DNA from: Mycobacterium sp. 852002-51971_SCH5477799-a | GTDB lineage: Bacteria; Actinomycetota; Actinomycetes; Mycobacteriales; Mycobacteriaceae | Reading direction: 5' to 3' | DNA length: 64,000 nt | Assembly: GCF_001667145.1 (NCBI RefSeq) | Contig: NZ_LZIF01000034.1 | Coordinates: forward strand, 1-64,000 | In this document: positions 25,041 to 35,459 of the stretch, piece after piece | How positions within the stretch are numbered: the first letter of the stretch is position 1 | How the letters are laid out: each line of letters begins with the position of its first letter | Position numbers and translations under genes: made by a program | The notes under the pieces: generated by a model | The model's database searches: none | Seen by the model: only the letters and a program-made list of their open reading frames with translations | What the model was told of the DNA's origin: nothing

Positions 25041-26705
25041 CTAGTGTCGCGCGTGTGCCCGTCGCGCCGAAACCTGGCTGGCGATGGCCTTTTTGTCGAT
25101 CTTGCCGATCGGAGTGGTGGGCAGCATCGTCATCGCAACCAGAACGTCGGGACGGGAGTGCGCGGCCACGCCACGCTCGTCGAGATAGCCGTTCAATTCC
25201 GCCAGCGATAGCTCGCGGCCGTTGAAAACCACGGCAGCACAGATCTTCTCGCCCAAGTAGGAGTCGGGCAGCGCGACCGCCGCGGCCGAGAAGATTGACG
25301 GGTGGGTGTGCAGCTGCTCCTCGAGGTCCGCCGCGGATATCGTTTCTCCACCACGGCAGATCACGTCTTTGACGCGGCCGGTCACCACCAGGTTGCCGTC
25401 GCTGCGTAGCCGCACCACGTCGCCGCTGCGGAAAAACCCGTCGGGGTCGAAGCTGCGTTCGTTGTCGCGCTCGGCGCGGAAGTAACCGTTGAAGGTGTAA
25501 GGTCCGCGGACCAGTAGTTCGCCTTCCTCACCCTGGGGCACGGGCTTGCCCTGCGGATCGACGACGCGCAGTTCGTCGGCGGCCGACAAGGGCCGTCCCT
25601 GGGTGTGTTCGGTGAGTTCTGGGGGATCGTCGAGCCGGGTGTAGTTCAGCAGACCTTCGGCCATTCCGAACACCTGCTGCAGACCGGGGGTCAGGGCGCT
25701 GCGCACCAAGCGGGCGTCTTCGGGTTCCAGCTTGGCACCACCAACTTGCAAGATCCGCAACGTCTTTGGTGTCACGGGTTCCCAGTCGCAGGCCTGCGCC
25801 CACAACTTGGCCAACGCCGGCACCAGGGCGGTCACCGTGACGCCGTGGCGGGCGATGGCGGCGAAGGCCGCCTCGGGGCTGGGATCGGTGCCGAAAACGG
25901 TGGTGGCGCCGACGGTCATCGCGCCGAGCAGGCCCGGGCAGGCCAGCGGGAAATTATGGCCGGCCGATAGCACCGCCAAATAGACGTCGTCCGAGGACAC
26001 CCCACAGAGCTCGGCGCTGGCCTTCGCGTTGAAAACGTAGTCGTCGTGGGTGCGGGGAATGAGCTTGGGCGTTCCCGTGGTGCCGCCGGAAACCAGTAGC
26101 AGCGCAGGGGATCCCGGGTCGGGCGGCGGTGGCGGCGTGCCGGTGGCCAGCTGATCGCGCAGTTGCGCCCAGGGGATGAACGGTCCAGGGTCGCCGTCGA
26201 CGATGACATGCTTGAGCTCGGCGTGCTCCTCGGATAGCCCGCGCGCCATCGCCCGATAGTCGAAACCCCCTGCGGTATCGGCGATCAGCAGTCCGGTGGC
26301 CTCGCTGACCGCGGCGAAATGCCCCAGTTCGGCGGCCCGGTGACCGGGCAGGCACATCACCGGAATGGCTCTTGCCCGCAGCAGCCCGAATAGCGCCACC
26401 GCGAACTGACAGCCGTTCGGCAGTTGCAGCAACACCCGGTCGCCCGGCGCAATACCCGCGCGCAGGAGTCCACCGGCGGCGCGGTCAGCCTGGACGTCGA
26501 GGTCCGCATAGGTAATGCCGGCATCGCCCATCGCGTCGCGGACGGCGATTCGGTCGGGCCATCGCTGCGCCGCGTCGCTCAGGATCGTGTCCAGAGGCCG
26601 TCCCGTCCAGTAGCCGGCCGCACGATAGGCGGCGGCCCGATCGGCGGGGAACGGCACGAACCCGTCGAGGACTCCGGTCGGCGGCTGCGGTGCGTTGGCG
26701 CTCAT
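25041..26705 (-). CDS. mbtA: Salicyl-AMP ligase / salicyl-S-ArCP synthetase MbtA
   Basis: The 554-residue stand-alone adenylating enzyme activates salicylate with ATP and loads it on the aryl carrier domain of MbtB. Motifs: LLLVSGGTTGTPKLIPRTHD (phosphate loop), QVFGMAEGLLNYTRLDD (aryl acid pocket region), FFRSGDVVRLRSDGNLVVTG and the C-terminal lysine motif PIGKIDKKAI. It is divergent from mbtB, sharing a 107-bp region with two IdeR-box-like sites. ATG 26705 has GAAGGAG upstream. mbtI and mbtJ, which I recall beside mbtA in M. tuberculosis, are not in this window. Confidence 0.93.
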   Translation of the reverse strand: MSANAPQPPTGVLDGFVPFPADRAAAYRAAGYWTGRPLDTILSDAAQRWPDRIAVRDAMGDAGITYADLDVQADRAAGGLLRAGIAPGDRVLLQLPNGCQFAVALFGLLRARAIPVMCLPGHRAAELGHFAAVSEATGLLIADTAGGFDYRAMARGLSEEHAELKHVIVDGDPGPFIPWAQLRDQLATGTPPPPPDPGSPALLLVSGGTTGTPKLIPRTHDDYVFNAKASAELCGVSSDDVYLAVLSAGHNFPLACPGLLGAMTVGATTVFGTDPSPEAAFAAIARHGVTVTALVPALAKLWAQACDWEPVTPKTLRILQVGGAKLEPEDARLVRSALTPGLQQVFGMAEGLLNYTRLDDPPELTEHTQGRPLSAADELRVVDPQGKPVPQGEEGELLVRGPYTFNGYFRAERDNERSFDPDGFFRSGDVVRLRSDGNLVVTGRVKDVICRGGETISAADLEEQLHTHPSIFSAAAVALPDSYLGEKICAAVVFNGRELSLAELNGYLDERGVAAHSRPDVLVAMTMLPTTPIGKIDKKAIASQVSARRAHARH

Positions 26706-26758
26706 TGGCTCCTTCAGCGGGGGACTTCGACCGGGGCTAGTAGCGGGGACACCCGGAG

Positions 26759-26777
26759 TAAGGATAGGGTAACCAAA
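26759..26777. promoter_or_regulatory. IdeR box 1 in the mbtA-mbtB divergent region
   Basis: The 19-bp site TAAGGATAGGGTAACCAAA matches 15 of 19 positions of the established IdeR iron box (TTAGGTTAGGCTAACCTAA). It lies 54 bp before mbtB and mbtA, respectively. Iron-loaded IdeR would repress both transcripts. Confidence 0.75.
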
Positions 26778-26780
26778 AAA

Positions 26781-26799
26781 TTAGGGCAGCCTGTGCTAA
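26781..26799. promoter_or_regulatory. IdeR box 2 in the mbtA-mbtB divergent region
   Basis: TTAGGGCAGCCTGTGCTAA matches 13 of 19 positions, with both outer arms TTAGG/CTAA intact and a degenerate centre. It starts 22 bp after box 1, so two IdeR dimer pairs could bind side by side. The mbtB ribosome binding site GGGAGGG follows at 26803. Confidence 0.6.
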
Positions 26800-26812
26800 T
26801 CAGGGAGGGTCT

Positions 26813-29800
26813 GTGGTGCACGCCTCGGCACGCTCGGAGTACATCCGGGCGGAGGTGGCCGAACTTCTCGGCGTGGACGTCGATGCAGTCCAGCCGGGTA
26901 GCAACCTGATCGGCCAGGGCCTGGACTCCATCCGGATCATGACGCTGGCCGGTCGCTGGCGCCGCCAGGGCATCGCCATCGACTTCGCCACGCTGGCCGA
27001 AACCCCGACGATCGAAGCCTGGGGCCGGCTGGTCGATGACGGCGGGCAAGGCGCCGACCAGCAGATCCTCACCGCCGAGGCTCCCGGCGACCTGTCCGGG
27101 GACGACGAGCCGTTCTCGCTGGCACCGATGCAGCACGCGATGTGGGTCGGGCGCCATGACCACCAGCAGCTGGGCGGGGTTGCCGGTCATCTCTACGTGG
27201 AGTTCGACGGCGGGCTGATCGACGCCGAGCGCCTGCGCGCGGCGGCCACCGCGCTGGCAGGTCGTCATCCGATGCTGCGGGTGCAATTCCTGCCCGACGG
27301 AAACCAGCGCATCCCGCCGGCCGACGAGAGCGGCGACTTCCCGGTCAGCGTCGAGGACCTGCGCTTGCTGGGCACCGACGAGGTCGCGCAGCGGCTCGCC
27401 ACGATCCGCGACGCCAAATCACACCAGCAGCTCGACGGCGCGGTATTCGAACTGGCCGTGACGCTGTTACCGGGCGAGCGGTCACGGCTGCACGTCGACC
27501 TGGACATGCAGGCCGCCGACGCGATGAGCTATCGCACCCTGATGGCCGATCTTGCTGCCCTCTACGGCGGCCGCGACCTTCCGGAGCTGAGCTACACCTA
27601 CCGGCAGTACCGCCAAGCCATCGAGGCCGAGAACGCACAACCGCAGCCGAGGCGCGAGGCCGATCGGGTCTGGTGGGCGCAGCGCCTCGCGGAGCTGCCG
27701 GACCCGCCGGCGTTGCCGTCGACCGGTGGCCGGGGTTCGAACCACAGCACCCGGCGTTGGCATTGGCTGGACCCGCAAACCCGCGATGCGCTGTTTGCCC
27801 GCGCTCAGGCGCGCGGCATCACTCCGGCGATGGCGCTGGCCGCGGGATTCGCCAACACCCTGGCGCGCTGGTCGACCGCCTCGCGCTTTCTGCTGAACGT
27901 CCCGCTGTTCGGGCGCCAGCCTCTGCACCCGGACGTCGACTTGTTGGTCGGTGACTTCACCTCGTCGCTGCTGCTCGACATCGATCTCGTCGGCGCGGAC
28001 ACCGCGGCCGCCCGGGCGCAGGTGGTGCAGGACGCGATGCGCACGGCCGCAGCGCATTCCGCCTATCCCGGGCTGTCGGTGCTGCGCGACCTCAGCCGCC
28101 ATCGCGGTACCCAGGTGCTCGCGCCGGTGGTATTCACCAGCGCGCTCGGGCTCGGCGAACTGTTCAGCCGCGACGTGACCGGCCGATTTGGCACGCCGGG
28201 ATGGATCATCTCCCAGGGTCCGCAGGTGCTGCTCGACGCGCAGGTCACCGAGTTCGACGGCGGAGTCATGGTCAATTGGGATGTGCGCGAAGGCATCTTC
28301 CCCTCGGGCGTCATCGACTCCATGTTCGCCTATCACATTGACGAGCTGCACCGGCTGGCCTCCGCCGACGACGCATGGGGCGCGTTGGGCCCCTCGCCGC
28401 TGCCGGAGACCCAGCGCGCGGTACGGGAGGCGGCCAACGCCCACACCGCCGAACCCAGCGGAGAAGCGTTGCACGACGGGTTCTTTCGGCAAGCCGAGCA
28501 GCAGCCCGACGCGCCTGCCGTGTTCGCGAGTACCGGTGATCTCAGCTACGCGCAACTGCGCGACCAGGCGTGGGCGGTGGCCACGGCGCTGCGCACCGCC
28601 GGCGTCGCCGCCGGCGACACCATCGCGGTGATGGGCCCGAAAACCGCCGAGCAGATTCCGGCGCTGCTGGGCATCCTGTCCGTCGGCGCCATTTACCTAC
28701 CGATCGGCGTCGACCAGCCGCGTGACCGCGCCGAGCGCATCCTAGAAACCGGTCGGGTGAGCTTGGCGCTGGTGTGCGGCGGACAACGGCTGTGCCTGCC
28801 GGTGCCCGAGCTGCTGATTGCCGAGGCGCTTCGCGACACTTCTGCCCGCGCCGAGATTGCCTCAGCGAGGATAGATCCCGCCGAACTCGCCTACGTGTTG
28901 TTCACCTCGGGCTCCACCGGCGAACCCAAAGGCGTTGAGGTCGCCCACGACGCGGCGATGAACACAGTGGAATTCATCGGGCGCCACTTCGAGATCGGCC
29001 CTGCGGACCGATGCCTGGCACTGTCGACTCTGGAAGGCGACATCTCGGTGATGGACGTGTTCGTCACCTTGCGCACCGGCGGGGCCCTGGTGGTGGTCGA
29101 CGAAGCGCAGCGGCGTGATCCCGACGCCTGGGCAAGGCTGATCGACACGCACAAAGTCACCGTGCTGCATTTCATGCCCGGCTGGCTGGAGATGCTGGTC
29201 GAAGTCGGCAGCGGGCGCCTTTCCTCGGTGCGGGTGATTCCCACCGGAGGTGACTGGGTGCGGCCCGAGGTGGTACGCCGCCTACGGGCCGAAGCGCCGA
29301 ACCTGCGCTTCGCGGGCCTCGGCGGTGCGACCGAAACCCCGGTACACAACACCATTTTCGAGGTAGCAGGGCCGATATCGGAAGATTGGGCGGCCCTGCC
29401 CTTCGGTGTCCCTCTTCCCAATAACTCTTGTCGCGTCGTCGGCGACACCGGCGCCGACTGCCCCGACTGGGTCCCGGGCGAATTCTGGGTGTCCGGCCGC
29501 GGCATCGCGCGCGGCTACCGCGGACGTCCCGATCTGACCGCGGAACGCTTCGTCGAGCATGACGGCCGAACCTGGTACCGCACCGGCGATTTGGTGCGCT
29601 ACTGGCCGGATGGCACCCTCGAATTCGTCGGCCGCGCCGACCACCGCGTGAAGATCAGTGGGTATCGCGTCGAGCTGGGCGAGATCGAGACCGCGTTGCG
29701 GCGCGTGCCGGGGGTGCGGACGGCGGTGGCCGCCTTGATCGCGGTATCGGGGGAGTCCGACGTGCTCGCCGCGCAGGTCTGCACCGACGACGCCTCGATG

Positions 29801-30322
29801 ACCGCCGAACGGATCCGGCAGCGCCTTGGTGAGCTGGTCCCCGCGCACATGGTCCCGCGCCACATCGCGGTGGTGGAGCGGATCAATTTCACCGATGCCG
29901 GAAAGCTTGACCGGCGAGCCGCCGCGCGTGAATTGGAAACCGCTGTCTCGCAAGCGCAGCGGCCTAACCACCGTTGCACGTCGACGCCTTTGGAATCCGC
30001 GCTGGCAATGATCCTCGGTGATTTGCTCGCTCGGGATAACATCGGCATCGACGACGACTTCTTCGCGCTCGGCGGTGATTCGGTGCTCGCCACCCAGGCG
30101 GTGGCGAGGATTCGGGCCTGGCTCGACGCGCCGGACATCATCGTCGCAGACATCTTCGCCAACCGAACGGTATCGGCGCTTGCCGCGTTGCTCAGCGCCG
30201 GCGAGAACAACCCCGGCCGGCTGGACCAGGTCGCCGAGCTGTACCTGGAAGTCATCGGCATGGACCCCGAATCGGTTCTGGCCGCCTCTCGGCAGCCCGC
30301 GAACTCGTATATGGCGCAATGA
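26813..30322 (+). CDS. mbtB: Phenyloxazoline synthase MbtB (ArCP-Cy-A-PCP NRPS)
   Basis: The 1,169-residue NRPS joins salicylate to Ser/Thr and cyclises it. Domains in order: aryl carrier (Ser39 in GQGLDSIR), cyclisation domain (about 95-530, with the DxxxxDxxS motif at Asp231-Asp236-Ser239), adenylation domain (FTSGSTGEPKG from Phe697; substrate Asp kept in LEGDISVMD), and a peptidyl carrier (Ser1090 in LGGDSVLA). Tandem GTGs at 26813 and 26816 follow GGGAGGG; 26816 has the better spacing. It ends before the thioesterase, which is a separate gene here; the M. tuberculosis protein I recall (about 1,414 aa) is as long as both together. Confidence 0.93.
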   Translation: MVHASARSEYIRAEVAELLGVDVDAVQPGSNLIGQGLDSIRIMTLAGRWRRQGIAIDFATLAETPTIEAWGRLVDDGGQGADQQILTAEAPGDLSGDDEPFSLAPMQHAMWVGRHDHQQLGGVAGHLYVEFDGGLIDAERLRAAATALAGRHPMLRVQFLPDGNQRIPPADESGDFPVSVEDLRLLGTDEVAQRLATIRDAKSHQQLDGAVFELAVTLLPGERSRLHVDLDMQAADAMSYRTLMADLAALYGGRDLPELSYTYRQYRQAIEAENAQPQPRREADRVWWAQRLAELPDPPALPSTGGRGSNHSTRRWHWLDPQTRDALFARAQARGITPAMALAAGFANTLARWSTASRFLLNVPLFGRQPLHPDVDLLVGDFTSSLLLDIDLVGADTAAARAQVVQDAMRTAAAHSAYPGLSVLRDLSRHRGTQVLAPVVFTSALGLGELFSRDVTGRFGTPGWIISQGPQVLLDAQVTEFDGGVMVNWDVREGIFPSGVIDSMFAYHIDELHRLASADDAWGALGPSPLPETQRAVREAANAHTAEPSGEALHDGFFRQAEQQPDAPAVFASTGDLSYAQLRDQAWAVATALRTAGVAAGDTIAVMGPKTAEQIPALLGILSVGAIYLPIGVDQPRDRAERILETGRVSLALVCGGQRLCLPVPELLIAEALRDTSARAEIASARIDPAELAYVLFTSGSTGEPKGVEVAHDAAMNTVEFIGRHFEIGPADRCLALSTLEGDISVMDVFVTLRTGGALVVVDEAQRRDPDAWARLIDTHKVTVLHFMPGWLEMLVEVGSGRLSSVRVIPTGGDWVRPEVVRRLRAEAPNLRFAGLGGATETPVHNTIFEVAGPISEDWAALPFGVPLPNNSCRVVGDTGADCPDWVPGEFWVSGRGIARGYRGRPDLTAERFVEHDGRTWYRTGDLVRYWPDGTLEFVGRADHRVKISGYRVELGEIETALRRVPGVRTAVAALIAVSGESDVLAAQVCTDDASMTAERIRQRLGELVPAHMVPRHIAVVERINFTDAGKLDRRAAARELETAVSQAQRPNHRCTSTPLESALAMILGDLLARDNIGIDDDFFALGGDSVLATQAVARIRAWLDAPDIIVADIFANRTVSALAALLSAGENNPGRLDQVAELYLEVIGMDPESVLAASRQPANSYMAQ

Positions 30323-31080
30323 TATTGAATAATCTGATCAACCTGTCTGCCACGTTCCCGTCCTGGATCAAGCTGACCCCCGGCCGCGGCAACCGATCAT
30401 CGACCGGTGCCACCCTGATATTTCCGCACGCCGGCGCGGCCGCCGCGAGCTACCGGGTACTGGCGGCGGCGCTGGCCGCCGGTGGCGACACCTACGTCAT
30501 GCAGTATCCGCAACGTGCCGACCGCCTCACCGAACCGGCCCACGACAGCGTGCACGACCTGGCCGTCAGCCTATTTCAGGCCGCGCCATGGCCCAGCGTC
30601 GCACCGCTGAAGTTGTTCGGGCACAGCATGGGCGCCGTTGTCGCCTTCGAGTTCGCCCGCGTCGCCGAAACGCACGGCGCGGCCGTACAGAAGCTTTGGG
30701 TATCGGCCGGACCGCCGCCATGCGTCGTCGCCGACATGCCCGAACTGCCGACCAGCGACGACGGACTGCTGGCCGATATCGCCGATCTGGGTGGTACCGA
30801 CCCCGAACTGCTTGCCGACGAAGAGTTCTCCGCACTATTGACCACCGCCGTGCGCGCGGACTACCAGGCCTTCAACGGGTATGAACCCAGCCCCGATGTC
30901 CGCATCGGCGCCGACATTCACGTCCTGGGCGGCCACGATGACCATCGCATCGGCGCCGGCGTGCTTGCGCAGTGGGAAAGGCACACCGCCGGATCGTTTG
31001 CGGTGTCGCTGTATGCCGGCGGGCACTTTTACGTCTATGACCATGTCGACGCGGTCGCCGCGCAGGTGAATGCCGGGTGA
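30319..31080 (+). CDS. mbtT: Thioesterase of the mycobactin cluster (MbtT-like)
   Basis: A 253-residue alpha/beta-hydrolase of the type II thioesterase family: LIFPHAGAAAASYRVLAAAL at the N-terminus, nucleophile Ser103 in GHSMGA, and a late His in GGHFYVYDH. It overlaps mbtB by four bases (ATGA) and mbtC by four. Type II thioesterases clear misloaded carrier domains, or the enzyme may act in place of a fused C-terminal TE. The name MbtT is used for the separate gene of other mycobacteria; I apply it by position. Confidence 0.85.
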   Translation: MILNNLINLSATFPSWIKLTPGRGNRSSTGATLIFPHAGAAAASYRVLAAALAAGGDTYVMQYPQRADRLTEPAHDSVHDLAVSLFQAAPWPSVAPLKLFGHSMGAVVAFEFARVAETHGAAVQKLWVSAGPPPCVVADMPELPTSDDGLLADIADLGGTDPELLADEEFSALLTTAVRADYQAFNGYEPSPDVRIGADIHVLGGHDDHRIGAGVLAQWERHTAGSFAVSLYAGGHFYVYDHVDAVAAQVNAG

Positions 31081-32417
31081 TGCCGATGTCTGACGAGGGT
31101 CTTGTCGAGGGCCTTGGCGCCGACGGCGCCGATCCCGTCGTGATCGTGGGAATGGCTGTGGAGGCGCCCGGCGGCATCGAAACCGCGGAGCATTACTGGG
31201 ATCTGCTGGCACACGGCCGCGAGGCGCTGGGCCCGTTTCCCACCGACCGCGGATGGGCGGTGCGCGAACTGCTCGCCGGCTCGCGCCGCAGCGGCTTCAA
31301 AGAGATCCATGACCGCGGCGGTTTCCTCACCGGGGCAACCACATTCGATCCAGAGTTCTTCGGCATCTCACCGCGCGAGGCCGTCGTGATGGACCCGCAA
31401 CAGAGGGTGGCGTTACGGGTGGCCTGGCGTGCGTGCGAAAACAGCGGCATCAATCCCGACGACCTGGCCGGGCACGAAGTGGGTTGCTTCGTCGGCGCCT
31501 CGGCCACCGGCTACGGACCCGAGATGGCCAAGTTCTCCGACCACAGCGGACACCTGCTGGCTGGCACCGCGCTCAGTGTGATCTCGGGCCGCATCGCCTA
31601 CACGCTGGGATTGACTGGGCCGGCACTGACCCTGGACTCCTCGTGCGCATCCGCGCTGGTGGCCTTCCACGTCGCCACGCGCTCACTGCAGAACAACGAC
31701 TGCGATCTGGCCATCGCGGGTGGGGTCAACGTGCTGGGCTCACCGGGCTTCTTCGTCGAGTTCTCCAAACAACACGCGCTCTCCGACGACGGGTACTGCC
31801 GCCCCTACAGCGCGCAGGCCAGCGGAACCGTGTGGGCCGAGGGAGCGGCGATGTTTGTGCTGCAACGTAAATCGGCCGCTCTGCGCGCCGGCCGGCAGAT
31901 CGTCGCCGAGGTGCGGGCCACCGCCATGAATCAAGACGGACGTAGCGCCGGTCTGAGCGCGCCCAGCGGTGATGCCCAGGTGCGGCTGTTCCGGCGCGCG
32001 ATCAGCCAGGCGGGGATCAAGCCCGCCGAGGTGGGGATGATCGAGGGGCACGGCACTGGCACCCGCCTCGGTGACCGGACCGAGTTGCGGTCGCTGGCCG
32101 AGACATACGGCGACACCGAACCCGGCGACGGAGCAGTGCTGGGCTCGGTGAAATCCAACGTGGGCCACTCGCTGGCCGCGGCCGGCGCGCTGGGGCTGGC
32201 CAAGGTGCTGGTATCGGCCGAACACGGCGCCGTGCCACCCACCCTGCACGCGAGCGAAGCGAGCCCCGAAATCGACTGGGAGAAACAAGGATTGCGGTTG
32301 GCGCAGACTTTGACGCCGTGGCCGGCCGTTGATGGGCGGCGCATCGCGGCGGCGTCCGCGTTCGGGATTGCAGGCACCAACGCACATTTGATCGTTTCCG
32401 TTCCCGAGGTTGCATGA
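31077..32417 (+). CDS. mbtC: Polyketide ketosynthase MbtC
   Basis: A stand-alone beta-ketoacyl synthase of 446 residues with an intact catalytic triad: Cys190 (LDSSCASALVAFH), His325 (EGHGTGTRLGD) and His364 (KSNVGHSLAAAGAL). With MbtD it makes the 3-hydroxybutyrate-type unit that links the phenyloxazoline-lysine half to the cobactin half of mycobactin. Coupled to mbtT and mbtD by short overlaps. Start candidates are GTG 31077 and ATG 31080. Confidence 0.93.
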   Translation: MMPMSDEGLVEGLGADGADPVVIVGMAVEAPGGIETAEHYWDLLAHGREALGPFPTDRGWAVRELLAGSRRSGFKEIHDRGGFLTGATTFDPEFFGISPREAVVMDPQQRVALRVAWRACENSGINPDDLAGHEVGCFVGASATGYGPEMAKFSDHSGHLLAGTALSVISGRIAYTLGLTGPALTLDSSCASALVAFHVATRSLQNNDCDLAIAGGVNVLGSPGFFVEFSKQHALSDDGYCRPYSAQASGTVWAEGAAMFVLQRKSAALRAGRQIVAEVRATAMNQDGRSAGLSAPSGDAQVRLFRRAISQAGIKPAEVGMIEGHGTGTRLGDRTELRSLAETYGDTEPGDGAVLGSVKSNVGHSLAAAGALGLAKVLVSAEHGAVPPTLHASEASPEIDWEKQGLRLAQTLTPWPAVDGRRIAAASAFGIAGTNAHLIVSVPEVA

Positions 32418-35400
32418 TGCTGACCCCTCGACTGCCCGACGGGCGCGTTCCCGTGTTGCTCAGTGCTCACGACCCGGACTTGATCCGCCAAGACGCCTCG
32501 GCGATCGTGGACTACCTGGGTCGCGTCGACGACTCGGCAGACCCGACCGCCGCCGTCGCCGCCACCCTGCTGCGGCTGCGCCGGGTGAGACGCCACCGCG
32601 CGGTGGTGCGAGCGGCAGACAGCGCCGAGCTCGTCGCGGGACTGTCCGCCATCGCTTGCGACGAGGAACACGAGTTGGTCTCGCGCTCCGCCAAGACCAC
32701 GGCGCCGCGCGTCGCGTTCGTGTTCCCGGGCCAGGGCAATCAATGGCAGGCCATGGGAGCCGACGCCTACCGGCAGTTGCCGGCCTACCGGGAGACCGCC
32801 GACCGGTGCACGCAAGCGTTCGCATCCGCCGGATTTCCCTCTCCGCTGCCATATCTGGTGAGCGACGAGGGGCGCAAGTGGTCCCGAACCGAGATTCAGG
32901 CAGCGCAGTTCACCCACGCGGTGAGTCTGTCAGCAGCGTGGCGATCCTGTGGGGTGCTGCCCGATGTCACCATCGGCCACAGCCTCGGCGAGGTGGCGGC
33001 CGCCTATGTGGCGGAAGCGCTTTCGCTGCCGGACGCCGTCGCACTGGTGGTCGCGCGCGCCACCGTCGTCGATCAGCTGACCGGCCGCTACGCGATGGCG
33101 GTGCTCGGGACCGGCCTCGACATCGCAGAGTCGCTGCTGACCGAGACCCCGGGCTGGCTGGAAGTCTCGGCGGTCAACGGGCCGTCGTCGACCGTGGTCG
33201 CCGGCGATCACCAGGCGGTGGCCGCCGCGGTGCGGCTGGCCCAACAGCGTGGCATTTTCAGCCAGCAACTATCCGTCGACTATCCCGGGCACACCAGCGC
33301 GCTTCGACCGTTGCGGGCGAGTCTGGCCGAGCTGACGCCGAAGTCGGCGTTCCGGGACGCGCCGGTGAGGTTTATCGGCTCCACGCTGGGCACCGAATTG
33401 GGTGGCACGACCGATTTTTCCAATTATTGGTATGAAAACCTCTGTGGCACGGTGCGGTTCGACCTCGCCGTCGGATATGCCCGCGCCTGCGGAGTCGACG
33501 CGTTCATCGAGCTTTCGGCGCACCCGTCACTGCTCTACCCACTGCGCGGCATCGTCGACGACGAGCCGACCGTCATCGTCGGCTCGGGGCATCGCGACAG
33601 ATCCATCACCGATTCACTGTCGGCGAGCATCGCCGCCATTGCGACCGCGGACCCAGGCTGCAAGTGGGCCGAGGCGATCCCGATTACCGACCGGCCTGCG
33701 CTGCGGGGATTTCCGAATGCGCCGATGCGCGCGGTGCACCTGTGGGCAGCACCGGAACGAGTGACCGAAGCGGCGCCCACGCGGGCGCTCACCGTGGCCG
33801 TCGAGGACTGGCGGCCGACGGCCGCGCCGATCCCACCGCACGCGACCACCGTCGACATCGCGTTCTCCGGAGCGCGCGAACTGACGCAGCGACTCAGCGA
33901 TGCCGTCACGGCACATGGCGGCTGCCGAGCGGTGTCACCGAAGGAGGCGGAAATCCTCGTGGTGGCCGCCCCGGAACTCGACGAACTCGACGCGCCCGCC
34001 GCAATCGAGCGGATCGCCGACCGGCCCGATGCGGGTCTGCCCGATTACCCCGCGCTCATCGGCCCTCGATGCCGGGCCGTCTGGCTGCTCACCGCCGGTG
34101 CCGAACAGATCGACCGGGATGACTCCGACGTCTCTCCGGCTCAAGCGGCACTGGCGGGCATGCATCGCAGCGTCGGCCTCGAATTCCCGGATCAGGCCTT
34201 CGGGCATCTCGACATCGCGCACCGCGATGTCGATTCCGCGACGGCGCAAGCCGCTGTCGAGGTCCTGCTCGGCGAGGCGGGTGAGATCGCGTTGCGAGGT
34301 GCCGAATCGCCGCGACGGTACGCCCGCGCGTTCCGCGCGTGCCGCGAGTCGGCCAGCCGGCGACCTCTCGATGCCTCCGCACTGGACCACGTGGTGATCA
34401 CCGGCGGCAGCGGAGCGATCGGGCTGCAGTACGCGCGGTATTGCCTGAACCGCGGTGCCCGAACCGTTACTCTGTTGAGCCGCAACGGCGTTGACCCGAC
34501 CGTACTGTGTGAGCTCGCTGACCGGCATGATGCCGAGGTCCGTGCCCCGCAGTGCGATATCACCGATCGCGCCGCACTGGCCGCCGTTGCCGCGAACTAT
34601 GCGGGGTCGGGCGCGTCATTGCTGATCCACACCGCGGGCATCGCGCAGGCGCGCTCGCGCTCGGAGCTCACCGGCTCCGACGTCGCGGCGGTCTGCGCGG
34701 CCAAGGTCAATGGACTGGCGGTGCTGACCGAAGTCTGGCCGCTGCGGCCGCACTGCCGGATCTTGGCCTGCTCATCGGTGTTCGGAGTCTGGGGTGGCTA
34801 TACCCATGCGGCGTACGCTGCATCCAACCGGATGCTCGACGTATTGGCCGCCCAGTTGCGTGCCGCGGGCCGCGACTGCACGGCGATCCGCTGGGGCTTG
34901 TGGCAAGGCGCCGGGGTAGTGGTGGGTAACGAGATCAGCCGCACCGAGCGTTCCGGTTTGGTGGCGATGGAGCCAGAGCGGGCGATCGAAGCCAGTCTGC
35001 ATCGCTACGAGGGCGATCCACTGATTTTCGACGCCGACTTCGAGCGGCTTCGGGTGTTCTTCGAAAGCCAGGGAATGCCAATGCCGTTCACCGTCTCACG
35101 CGACGACGACGGCCGCGAAATCGCGGTTGAGAAGCCACTTGCCGAGATCGTCCGCGCCGAGTTGGCCGCGACGCTGCACCTGGCTGAATCGCCCGCAATT
35201 GACCCGGACACGCCGCTCATCGACCTCGGCGTGGACTCATTACTCGCACTCGACTTACGTAAGCGGCTGCGCCGCACGGTAGGCAATTCGGTTCCGGTGT
35301 CCCGCATGCTCGGCGGCATCACCGTGACCGAGCTGATCGAGGCGTTACGTGCCGACTCGACCGGCGGCCCCGCGGCGCCGCCATCATTCGAGCGTGCCGG

Positions 35401-35458
35401 CGCCGCCGCCGGGGTGCACCACTCAACGCTCACGATGCTAGAAAGGTTGGACTCCTAG
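32414..35458 (+). CDS. mbtD: Polyketide synthase MbtD (AT-KR-ACP)
   Basis: The 1,014-residue partner of MbtC. Acyltransferase: [12 protein letters not shown] and active Ser190 in [10 protein letters not shown]. Ketoreductase: [20 protein letters not shown], with a later [19 protein letters not shown] active-site block. Acyl carrier: Ser942 in [14 protein letters not shown] loads malonyl, MbtC condenses, and KR reduces to a hydroxy acyl chain on the ACP. No dehydratase or thioesterase domain. Length agrees with M. tuberculosis MbtD (about 1,000 aa). Confidence 0.93.
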   Translation: MMLTPRLPDGRVPVLLSAHDPDLIRQDASAIVDYLGRVDDSADPTAAVAATLLRLRRVRRHRAVVRAADSAELVAGLSAIACDEEHELVSRSAKTTAPRVAFVFPGQGNQWQAMGADAYRQLPAYRETADRCTQAFASAGFPSPLPYLVSDEGRKWSRTEIQAAQFTHAVSLSAAWRSCGVLPDVTIGHSLGEVAAAYVAEALSLPDAVALVVARATVVDQLTGRYAMAVLGTGLDIAESLLTETPGWLEVSAVNGPSSTVVAGDHQAVAAAVRLAQQRGIFSQQLSVDYPGHTSALRPLRASLAELTPKSAFRDAPVRFIGSTLGTELGGTTDFSNYWYENLCGTVRFDLAVGYARACGVDAFIELSAHPSLLYPLRGIVDDEPTVIVGSGHRDRSITDSLSASIAAIATADPGCKWAEAIPITDRPALRGFPNAPMRAVHLWAAPERVTEAAPTRALTVAVEDWRPTAAPIPPHATTVDIAFSGARELTQRLSDAVTAHGGCRAVSPKEAEILVVAAPELDELDAPAAIERIADRPDAGLPDYPALIGPRCRAVWLLTAGAEQIDRDDSDVSPAQAALAGMHRSVGLEFPDQAFGHLDIAHRDVDSATAQAAVEVLLGEAGEIALRGAESPRRYARAFRACRESASRRPLDASALDHVVITGGSGAIGLQYARYCLNRGARTVTLLSRNGVDPTVLCELADRHDAEVRAPQCDITDRAALAAVAANYAGSGASLLIHTAGIAQARSRSELTGSDVAAVCAAKVNGLAVLTEVWPLRPHCRILACSSVFGVWGGYTHAAYAASNRMLDVLAAQLRAAGRDCTAIRWGLWQGAGVVVGNEISRTERSGLVAMEPERAIEASLHRYEGDPLIFDADFERLRVFFESQGMPMPFTVSRDDDGREIAVEKPLAEIVRAELAATLHLAESPAIDPDTPLIDLGVDSLLALDLRKRLRRTVGNSVPVSRMLGGITVTELIEALRADSTGGPAAPPSFERAGAAAGVHHSTLTMLERLDS

Positions 35459-35459
35459 C

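Noticed and set aside
27725..27750. tRNA T-arm-like GGTTCGAACC
   Set aside because: It lies inside the cyclisation domain of mbtB and has no acceptor, D or anticodon arms around it.
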